In this document: positions 14,701-19,153 of the stretch, piece after piece
Numbering within the stretch: the stretch's first letter is position 1
Layout: every line of letters starts with the position of its first letter
Source of the DNA: an uncultured Kiritimatiellota bacterium
Lineage (GTDB): Bacteria > Verrucomicrobiota > Kiritimatiellia > RFP12 > UBA1067
Direction: 5' to 3'
Assembly (NCBI GenBank): GCA_934643865.1
Contig: CAKUCX010000027.1
Coordinates: 1 to 40,059, forward strand
Length of the DNA stretch: 40,059 nucleotides
Translations under genes and position numbers: made by a program
Notes under the pieces: generated by a model
What the model saw: the letters and a program-made list of their open reading frames with translations, nothing else
Told to the model about the DNA's origin: nothing
The model's database searches: none

Positions 14701-16575
14701 GAGCGCCGAGAGGCGGTCGACGAGGCGCGCGAGGCGGTCCTTCGCGTGGGCGAAGTCGTCGCCCTCCAGGTCATTCGTGCCGATGTGGAGGAGGATGATG
14801 TGCGGCGTCTCGACCGCGTTCAGCCACGTCTCCACGTGTTCGTAGAGGCCGTCGCGCCCGGGGTTCCCGTCGCGCGCGATGACCCAGCCGCGATGGCCCT
14901 CGTGGTCGGGGTCGGAGACGGGGGACCCCGCAGAAGTCTGGAGCGTCCCCACGAAGTCGGGCCGGTACCCGGCGTCCACGAGCAGCCGGTAGAGGGGTTC
15001 GCGGTAGCCGGCGAGCGCGCTCTGCGAGCCGTAGGTGATCGAGTCGCCGAGCGGCATGATGCGCACGACGGGCGCCGCGATGTCCTCCGTGGCCGTCCAG
15101 ACGAGGTGCTTCATGTCGCCCTCCGTCTCGATGGAGAACGTGCCGGGCGAGCGAATGGCGGTCCAGGCGGACGGGAAGCCCGTGATCGCGACGTCGTCCA
15201 CGCCGAGGCTCCCCGCCTCGCCGAGGTTGGGGGCCGAGAGCAGGCGCACCGACCCGTGCCAGTCGAGCGAGACGGGGAAGCTCGAAATCTGAAAGACGAT
15301 CCGCCCGCCCTCCTCCTTCAGCAGGGGGCCCGAGAGGGCCAGGCGGTCCGCCGACAGGACGCCCTCCGCGTAGGCGATGTCCAGGACGCCCGTCACGCAC
15401 CCCTCGACGCGGGCCGACGCGCAGGCGAGCGTCCCGACCTCGCCGACCGCCGCGCCGGGCGCGAAGCGCGCCCCGCCCGCCACGTCCGAGCTCTGGAGCG
15501 TCAGCGCGCCCACCGTCGCCGCGCCCTGGATCTCCGCGCCGGGCGCCAGCGTCACGGGGACCGTCCCGTTCGGGTAGTCCGGCCCGAAGGCCACCGCCCC
15601 GTTCTCGACGACGAGGCCCGCGATGTTCGCGAGCCGGACGTTCCCGAATGCAACCAGCGCGCCGCCGCGCACGTAGAGCGTCGCCCCCGGCTCCGTCCCG
15701 GCGATCCGCACGCCCCCGCCGAACGTCACGGCCGGCTCCCAGGCGCTCCCGCCCGCGCCCATGAGCGTGCCCGCCCGCTCCACCGCGATCGAATAGGCGG
15801 GGTTCGTGAACGCGAGGCGGTCCGCGCCGAGGAAGGCCGCGCGGTCCCGGAGCGTGACGACGGACGTCGCCGCATCCGGGTCGCCCGCGCCGAGCGCGAG
15901 CAGGCGTTTCGTGCAGAGCGCCACGTTGTGGCCGTAGTTGCCGTCGGCGCCGGCCACCACGAAGCGTCCGCGGTAGGTCTGGGCGTTGCCAGTGTTGTTG
16001 AACCAGCAGCGGAAGAAGCCCGCTCCCATCCCGTCCTCTTCGGTTTTCATGACCTTGACGACGTTCTCGGCCTTCCCCTTCAGCTGCGCGTTGATCTGGA
16101 ACGTGCGGCCCGAGCTCCCCGAGATGCGGGCGGGCACGTCGGCCGTCCCGTACACGGAAATCGCGCCCTCGATGCCCTTCTCGGTGTTCCCCATCGACTG
16201 CTCAAGGCGGCCCCCGAAGATGCGCAGGTCCGGGAACGTCACCGACGTCCCGCTCGCATTGCTCGTCTTGATGCGCCCGTTGTCGAGCGTAAGCGACCGT
16301 CCGGCGAACGTCCCGCCCGCGTCGCCGACGCGGAGGACGAGGTTGCCCTGCACGAGGTAGTCCCTCTCGCCGCTCGGCGCGGCCCCGTCGCTCCAGCGCC
16401 CCGGCGCCGCGAAGGACGCCGCCTGCGCGCCCGGGTCGCTGGCCGTCAGGACCACGTAGGAGGACGTGTCCGAGATGAATTCCCGCACCGGGTCCGGGTC
16501 GACGGCCGCCCACGCGGTCCCCGCGCAGACCATCCCCAACCAACGCCCCATCCTCTTCAGGCTCTGTCCGTTCAT
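11785..16575 (-). CDS. Giant secreted beta-helix protein with an internal SGNH/GDSL hydrolase domain
   Basis: A 1,596-residue exported protein. After a signal peptide (about residues 1-24) come three related beta-rich modules beginning near residues 40, 730 and 1,190. Each has a WSDG(A/R)AP motif followed about 25-30 residues later by TFAGxSL or PFAGESL, as in Verrucomicrobia/Kiritimatiellae beta-helix proteins. A KTGAGTLVL autotransporter-associated repeat lies near 1,440. Between modules 1 and 2 sits a complete SGNH hydrolase domain (about 503-711): block I PLGDSIT (Ser512), a GTND block (599-602) and DGVHPND (Asp687, His690). This predicts a carbohydrate or lipid esterase held on a beta-helix stalk. 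No C-terminal autotransporter barrel is present, and the protein ends GSAIIFR. The start has a GAGGAGAAGG ribosome-binding site. Confidence 0.9.
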   Translation of the reverse strand: MNGQSLKRMGRWLGMVCAGTAWAAVDPDPVREFISDTSSYVVLTASDPGAQAASFAAPGRWSDGAAPSGERDYLVQGNLVLRVGDAGGTFAGRSLTLDNGRIKTSNASGTSVTFPDLRIFGGRLEQSMGNTEKGIEGAISVYGTADVPARISGSSGRTFQINAQLKGKAENVVKVMKTEEDGMGAGFFRCWFNNTGNAQTYRGRFVVAGADGNYGHNVALCTKRLLALGAGDPDAATSVVTLRDRAAFLGADRLAFTNPAYSIAVERAGTLMGAGGSAWEPAVTFGGGVRIAGTEPGATLYVRGGALVAFGNVRLANIAGLVVENGAVAFGPDYPNGTVPVTLAPGAEIQGAATVGALTLQSSDVAGGARFAPGAAVGEVGTLACASARVEGCVTGVLDIAYAEGVLSADRLALSGPLLKEEGGRIVFQISSFPVSLDWHGSVRLLSAPNLGEAGSLGVDDVAITGFPSAWTAIRSPGTFSIETEGDMKHLVWTATEDIAAPVVRIMPLGDSITYGSQSALAGYREPLYRLLVDAGYRPDFVGTLQTSAGSPVSDPDHEGHRGWVIARDGNPGRDGLYEHVETWLNAVETPHIILLHIGTNDLEGDDFAHAKDRLARLVDRLSALRPATWVVVTTLLPRTDEAAYNTAIDEQFNPFVEEIVRSRRALGRRVAFLDLHAAVSADQLADGVHPNDAGYAALAQAWFGAVRAIMPSNKVAPSDAQTELIALTGVNGGMTTSWNTPLQWSDGRAPAPGGFYFVPTNTLLRTPDNRAPAPFAGESLVFNGGRANLKHADSSTATANWVLFDCRLAHGCGRSGAPWTMGIGGTVDVRGTAEAPTVLTGSGAVGTRVFAVSAALRGAADAYVRMARTEGEGDSVGCGFQCFFTGDNAAYRGRFAATSEGGEVTAWRLGFGSSAALGAPVADGAKVTLGDGMTLAGAGLAFTNGYALALEGAARLAPTGAAEISGRRPGEGFYFGRGGSVTGTGASVVRVAPGAAVALDDVAFSGVEKIVAEAGASLRVYPGYRQTDLPIELHDAALVDTSDGVGPVTLKAGGSLRLGFLTMESAVGALGMASLTVEEGGSLVLSVVKREDGTVTNDFVRVAGNVAKRTAGPIPIVFDRYPSDTPAGTRVSLFSAANLGRDVTAADFTVACHDEFLNALVRGNFEVADVGGVPTLVFVQTSAPVVDLLGQDGNGADSWASKGWWSDGAAPHAACNYRVAAGRLLRRSVRSDGETFAGQSLSITRGGDFAINGLTARVEDLRLFSDGILSTRNDGDANRLCGTATVYAAKGTPFSFEIENGGATRTLNLEAMLKGTGDLRFRYYHTSNGTAEMPTTFYRVTGDNTAFTGGVELFQRAVCVDFADERAMGGPAAAFRADRLLFTSNATLRCSASYVMRDPTRGITFGAGDAAQQMDGGRIRVEEGQTLVISNLISGTTSLRKTGAGTLVLCCPTNAFSGVIRNQDVQGVLAVGAADAVAQASLQGFAGAIWRVDAPEGMTVRALDAILPNGDGNGALDVRPGALPSAASGAKVTVNLVRFKGATAADAETALARVRLDAAAAFGRGWKVEVVAEEVADGLLVVAHARRMGSAIIFR

Positions 16576-16630
16576 GCCCTTCTCCTCGTTTTCGATCCCG
16601 AAAACCTAAGCATCCATTAAAATCCCGTAC

Positions 16631-16659
16631 ATTTTACTCGATTCTCTTGAAGAAGGCAA
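16631..16659 (-). promoter_or_regulatory. Predicted promoter of the SGNH beta-helix gene
   Basis: TTGCCT (16654-16659) and TAAAAT (16631-16636) on the minus strand with a 17-base spacer, about 55 bp upstream of the ATG. The -35 box touches the first base of the 120-bp repeat block, so repeat insertion abuts or may have shaped this promoter. Confidence 0.5.
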
Positions 16660-16779
16660 GGATGCTTGGCAGTCAGCTTTCTGAAGACCTCCAAAATCAG
16701 GTCAGACCTAATTTTGGAGGTCGGCCCCGCCGCGCACACATGGTAGGGCGCGACGTCCTCGGCGCGCCGCGCACACGGG
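16660..16779. repeat. 120-bp repeat block, copy 2
   Basis: Near-identical to 11,418-11,537, with the REP at 16,686-16,722. It is followed 23 bp later by another REP (16,803-16,839), making a REP pair with about 80 bp between the two, like a BIME. Confidence 0.9.
16686..16722 (+). repeat. 37-bp REP-like inverted repeat, copy 2
   Basis: Identical to copy 1 at 11,444-11,480 and in the same orientation, judged by the single C/T asymmetry between the arms. Confidence 0.9.
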
Positions 16780-16802
16780 GGCGCCAACGGGAACGCCACG
16801 AA

Positions 16803-16839
16803 GACCTCCAAAATCAGGTCAGACCTAATTTTGGAGGTC
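16803..16839 (+). repeat. 37-bp REP-like inverted repeat, copy 3
   Basis: Identical to copies 1 and 2. It lies exactly at the point where the GH106-like 5' fragment (16,844-17,039, minus strand) loses homology, as if the repeat had been inserted into or recombined with that gene. Confidence 0.9.
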
Positions 16840-16843
16840 GGCC

Positions 16844-17039
16844 CCATCGCCTCCAGGTCCTTCGTAATGCCCGCGCGCGAGATGTTGTTGTCCATCCAGT
16901 GCCACCACGTGCGCGGCCGCGACTCGGCGGGCGGGTCCGCGAACCCCTCCGCCAACGCATCCGCGCCACACGCCATCCCAGCAACGCAAAGGGAAAACAC
17001 GCACACCAAAGACAAAAGAGACGACAATTCTTTCTTCAT
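16844..17039 (-). pseudogene. 5' fragment of a GH106-like glycosidase gene, cut off at a REP
   Basis: The frame begins MKKELSSLLSLVCVFSLCV, a clear signal peptide. It continues with FADPPAESRPRTWWHWMDNN and SRAGITKDLEAM, the conserved N-terminal segment of GH106-type (alpha-L-rhamnosidase-like) glycosidases. After about 65 residues the homology ends abruptly and the frame runs into REP copy 3, the spacer and REP copy 2, stopping at 16,617. GH106 enzymes are normally 700-1,100 residues, so this is a truncated remnant. An exported 140-residue chimera could in principle still be made. A related full-length N-terminal half occurs in the large fusion protein at 32,607-38,678. Confidence 0.75.
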
Positions 17040-17139
17040 GTTTCCAAGTATAGAATATCGCCCCTCGGTTGGGTTGGGTGTTCGGTTGCCGTTTCAGGGG
17101 GCTGCATAAAGCCGCTCCCCACCGGCCTGTTCCCAATGC

Positions 17140-17159
17140 AAAAAACCGGATAACCGGCT
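17140..17159 (-). terminator. Small hairpin with T-run downstream of the tRNA-like element
   Basis: On the minus strand GCCGG, TTAT and CCGG are followed directly by TTTTTT, about 20 bp after the CCA end of the tRNA-like sequence. The stem is short (4-5 bp) but the placement fits an intrinsic terminator for that element. Confidence 0.4.
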
Positions 17160-17178
17160 CTCTGTGCGTCTGAAACCA

Positions 17179-17256
17179 TGGCGGAGAATGAGGGATTCGA
17201 AACCCCGAAACCTTTTGTGCATTGAAACACCCCAATGATCCCGCTTCTCATTCTCA
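17179..17256 (-). tRNA. Degenerate tRNA-Ser-like sequence (remnant)
   Basis: The minus strand ends in TTTCGAATCCCTCATTCTCCGCCA-type sequence: a T-loop TTCGAAT, acceptor 3' strand CATTCTC and a genomic CCA, all as in bacterial tRNA-Ser. A matching 5' strand, GAGAATGAG, lies about 65 bases upstream and pairs with CTCATTCTC over 9 bp. The following AGAAGCGGGATCATTGG resembles a tRNA-Ser D-arm. The T-stem is imperfect, no proper 7-base anticodon loop can be drawn and the long variable arm is short, so a working tRNA-Ser is unlikely. A deleted copy or integration scar is more plausible. The type label records what it resembles. Confidence 0.35.
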
Positions 17257-17417
17257 ACGCACCGATCAGAGAGTTTCCTCTCTTATGAGACCCCTGATTC
17301 TATTGGGTTTCTCTGTTTTCCCTCTGCCGCAAGCTTCAATCCTATAGGACTTCAATCCTCTCCAGCCACTCTGGATGCGAACATCTGAAATTCGGATAGT
17401 CGATTGAAAAAGTAAGT

Positions 17418-17430
17418 GGACAGGGGCGAC
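17418..17430. repeat. Short G-rich intergenic motif, partial copy
   Basis: GGACAGGGGCGAC, related to the motifs at 11,561-11,589 and 18,773-18,799. Confidence 0.3.
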
Positions 17431-17463
17431 GGGGGAGCCCGCCCGGTTAGTCGTGCAAACGAA

Positions 17464-17500
17464 GACCTCCAAAATCAGGTCAGACCTAATTTTGGAGGTC
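17464..17500 (+). repeat. 37-bp REP at the 3' end of the RAYT gene
   Basis: Identical to copies 1-3. On the minus strand its first 15 bases are the last five codons of the transposase (GAC CTC CAA AAT TAG), so the repeat supplies the stop codon at 17,486-17,488. The rest of the hairpin would form the 3' end of the message. Confidence 0.9.
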
Positions 17501-18568
17501 GTTGATGATCCACACCGCCGTTTGTACGTCACGGCTAACAATCTTCTTTGCGACAAGATCGTTCACGTAGGCATAGGCCGTTGAAGGCGAAAGGCCGACA
17601 CACTTCGCCAAGACCCATGGGGAGGCTTTCGGCTGCCGACGCATCGCCTCGACGATAAGCCGTTCGGCAGCTTGGCGCTTTTCCTCGCTCTTCCTATAGA
17701 CAAGGGACTGCTCATGAAATGCCGTCCCAGCACGAACAACCTCTTCCAGATGGGCCGTCGCCTGCGCAACGTAGGCTTCGTCCGTAAGGGGATTTTCAGG
17801 TACGGGATACCCGGCCGCCCTTCTTCGTGCAACCTCCTGCGCCCACCGGCGTTTCTCGACTTCAAGCACGGCATCCATCTGGCAATGAAGCGCCTCGACC
17901 ATTTCCGCGACGCTCTTCTCTTCCCCGTAGACGAACTTCAACCCGTTGATTGCCAATGGGTCACCCCTTGTCGCCGCACAAAGACTCGACCACGCATATT
18001 CATCATAGTCTGCACAGAGGCCTCCACGAATCGGATTGAGACAGATGTAGGCGAGAACGTTTGACATATCCACAGACTTCAACGTAACGGAACGGTCGAT
18101 GTAAGTTGATTCCCACAACGTACCGACGTGTGCGGAGCGTCGATTGTACTCTTCCGTGAACCACTGCTTGAGAATCTTCATGAACGACCCCATGTCATAC
18201 ATCCGACGGCGATGACACTCAAGAAGTTTACTGGCCTGCTCTTCTCCACCCACCTCCTGCCGACACAATTCAGTCAACTTTGCAAGAAGGGCTTCGGAGC
18301 CTTTCGCCCCTTTCAAAACACCAACACGCCGAACAACCTCCGCCTCGTCAACCTCCTTGCGTTCCGGTAGGTAGGCGAGAATGTGGAAGTGATTGTTCAT
18401 GACACACCAACCGAGAAGTTGAATACCCGTGAATTCCGCCACACGACGCATCATCTCAATGAAATCATTCCGTTCCTCATCGCGGAGAAAGAAAACGCGA
18501 TGCGCAATGCGGTTCATGATGTGATGGACAGTAAAGGGTTCCCTCTTCCGAAAGTTTGAAAAGCCCAT
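17486..18568 (-). CDS. REP-associated tyrosine transposase (RAYT, Y1/IS200-like HUH nuclease)
   Basis: A 360-residue Y1_Tnp (PF01797) protein. The N-terminal domain (about residues 10-200) carries the HUH motif as NNHFHIL (His60, His62). The likely catalytic Tyr141 sits in the helix WFTEEYNRR, followed by the GTLWESTYIDRSV strand. RAYTs nick single-stranded REP hairpins and are domesticated single-copy relatives of IS200/IS605. A C-terminal extension (about 285-355) contains a winged-helix-like segment, SPWVLAKCVGLSPSTAYAY. The ATG at 18,568 lies 5 bases after GGAGG, which is the arm of the flanking REP (18,572-18,608); the stop lies in the other REP. The flanking repeats are in opposite orientations. 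Base composition is visibly less GC-rich than the neighbours, consistent with transfer. Confidence 0.93.
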   Translation of the reverse strand: MGFSNFRKREPFTVHHIMNRIAHRVFFLRDEERNDFIEMMRRVAEFTGIQLLGWCVMNNHFHILAYLPERKEVDEAEVVRRVGVLKGAKGSEALLAKLTELCRQEVGGEEQASKLLECHRRRMYDMGSFMKILKQWFTEEYNRRSAHVGTLWESTYIDRSVTLKSVDMSNVLAYICLNPIRGGLCADYDEYAWSSLCAATRGDPLAINGLKFVYGEEKSVAEMVEALHCQMDAVLEVEKRRWAQEVARRRAAGYPVPENPLTDEAYVAQATAHLEEVVRAGTAFHEQSLVYRKSEEKRQAAERLIVEAMRRQPKASPWVLAKCVGLSPSTAYAYVNDLVAKKIVSRDVQTAVWIINDLQN

Positions 18569-18571
18569 ATC

Positions 18572-18608
18572 AACCTCCAAAATTAGGTCTGACCTGATTT
18601 TGGAAGTC
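18572..18608 (-). repeat. 37-bp REP at the 5' end of the RAYT gene; supplies its Shine-Dalgarno
   Basis: Same repeat in the opposite orientation, with one substitution near each end. Read on the minus strand, the second arm is GACCTAATTTTGGAGGTT, then GAT, then the RAYT ATG. GGAGG is therefore the ribosome-binding site, and the first arm (GACTTCCAAAAT...) can pair with it to form a hairpin that hides it. Confidence 0.9.
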
Positions 18609-18637
18609 AGTATATCACATATTTTGGGCCACTTGAC
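18609..18637 (-). promoter_or_regulatory. Predicted extended -10 promoter of the RAYT gene
   Basis: The minus strand has TGATATACT, an extended -10 (TATACT at 18,609-18,614), directly abutting the REP. The -35 region (GTCAAG at 18,632-18,637) is weak. Transcription would start within the REP, a few bases from its edge, so the mRNA leader would be the REP hairpin itself. Confidence 0.5.
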
Positions 18638-18646
18638 TTACATTTT

Positions 18647-18663
18647 GACCTCCAGAATTAGGT
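18647..18663 (+). repeat. Half REP (single arm)
   Basis: GACCTCCAGAATTAGGT matches 16 of 17 bases of one REP arm; no second arm follows. It may be a decayed or partly excised REP 38 bp beyond the full copy. Confidence 0.6.
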
Positions 18664-18673
18664 GTTTCTTGTC

Positions 18674-18750
18674 AAACTCAATGCGACTGGGGTAGTCGCA
18701 TCCACTCGTTCCCAAGCGGGGGGATGCGACCGGTGGCATTGAGTTGTTCC
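18674..18750. repeat. Nested inverted-repeat element with the word GCATTGAGTTGTTCC
   Basis: An outer 10-bp inverted repeat (AACTCAATGC / GCATTGAGTT) encloses ATGCGACT/AGTCGCAT and GTCGCATCC/GGATGCGAC, which can form alternative hairpins. The word (A)GTCGCATTGA.TTGTTCC and its complement recur at 24,027-24,045, 24,148-24,161 and 24,169-24,182. Confidence 0.6.
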
Positions 18751-18772
18751 CAACGGGGAAGGAGTCACCGTC

Positions 18773-18811
18773 AAGGACAGGGGGACAGATCCCTTCCCCC
18801 ATGGGGGAAGG
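18773..18811. repeat. G-rich motif copy 2 and a perfect 20-bp palindrome
   Basis: GGACAGGGGGACAGATCCCTT (18,775-18,795) is a close relative of the motif at 11,561. It runs into CCTTCCCCCA/TGGGGGAAGG (18,792-18,811), a perfect palindrome. GTCGCATTTACT follows at 18,811-18,822 and recurs at 24,212-24,223. Confidence 0.5.
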
Positions 18812-18901
18812 TCGCATTTACTTTTAGAAAAGGCTTCTCCATACTTGCATGCCCTTGCGCCCGCACGGTGCGGGGGCAATCGGCAAAAGGAACAAGACAA
18901 G

Positions 18902-19102
18902 ATGAAGAAGCCAAGGTTGACCGACGCGGACCGGCTCGCGATAGAGACCGGCCTCAGATCGGGAAAGACAGCATGCGGCATCGCGAAGGAGCTGTCACGC
19001 CCCGTCACGACCATACACGCGGACATGGTCAACAACCCCGCCCGGATCGAGTTCGACGCCGACGGCGGCAGGCTCACGTCCGTGTTCTGCTGCCGCGTTT
19101 AG
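18902..19102 (+). pseudogene. N-terminal HTH fragment of an IS30-type transposase
   Basis: A 66-codon plus-strand frame beginning MKKPRLTDADRLAIETGL, then GKTACGIAKELSRPVTTIH. This is the helix-turn-helix (HTH_38) found at the start of IS30-family transposases, which are normally 300-400 residues. After about 40 residues the similarity ends and the frame stops, with no trace of the DDE domain. An AAGGA ribosome-binding site precedes the ATG, so the small HTH protein might still be made. A 7-bp hairpin CCCGCAC/GTGCGGG lies just upstream (near 18,861-18,875). Confidence 0.55.
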
Positions 19103-19109
19103 GCTTAAA

Positions 19110-19141
19110 GGCCGTAGGCCGACTTAAAGCCGCGAAGCGGC
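19110..19141 (-). terminator. Hairpin pair after the second beta-helix gene
   Basis: Two hairpins, GCCGC-TTC-GCGGC (19,129-19,141) and GGCC-TAC-GGCC (19,110-19,120), each followed on the minus strand by TTTAAG. They lie 12-45 bp after the stop of the 1,372-residue gene and end the HTH fragment on the other side. The weak T-tract makes terminator function tentative. Confidence 0.45.
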
Positions 19142-19153
19142 GATTTAATTTAA

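Larger units (their letters stand above)
17040..17463. other. Intergenic region with a tRNA-like remnant and hairpins, no protein gene
   Basis: Lower GC than the neighbours. It contains the tRNA-Ser-like element (17,179-17,256), a terminator-like hairpin (17,140-17,159), a 6-bp stem AGAGAG/CTCTCT near 17,268-17,283, and two copies of CTTCAATCCT near 17,333 and 17,349 around the palindrome TCCTATAGGA. Protein-like open frames here are translations of the tRNA-like sequence. Confidence 0.5.

Noticed and set aside
12598..16620. 1,340-codon plus-strand open frame opposite the SGNH beta-helix gene
   Set aside because: Its translation is dominated by Arg, Ala and Val with no domain or signal. It is the antisense shadow expected in GC-rich DNA, while the minus-strand frame has signal peptide, SGNH motifs, ribosome-binding site and promoter.
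17036..17257. 73-codon minus-strand open frame with a protein-like GFGVSNPSFSAM stretch
   Set aside because: The stretch overlaps the 3' end of the tRNA-Ser-like element (T-loop and acceptor), a common source of false proteins.
11441..18663. REP copies considered as a CRISPR array
   Set aside because: Copies are irregularly spaced over 7 kb, are themselves near-perfect inverted repeats of 37 bp, lack uniform spacers and have no cas genes; they fit REP/RAYT.
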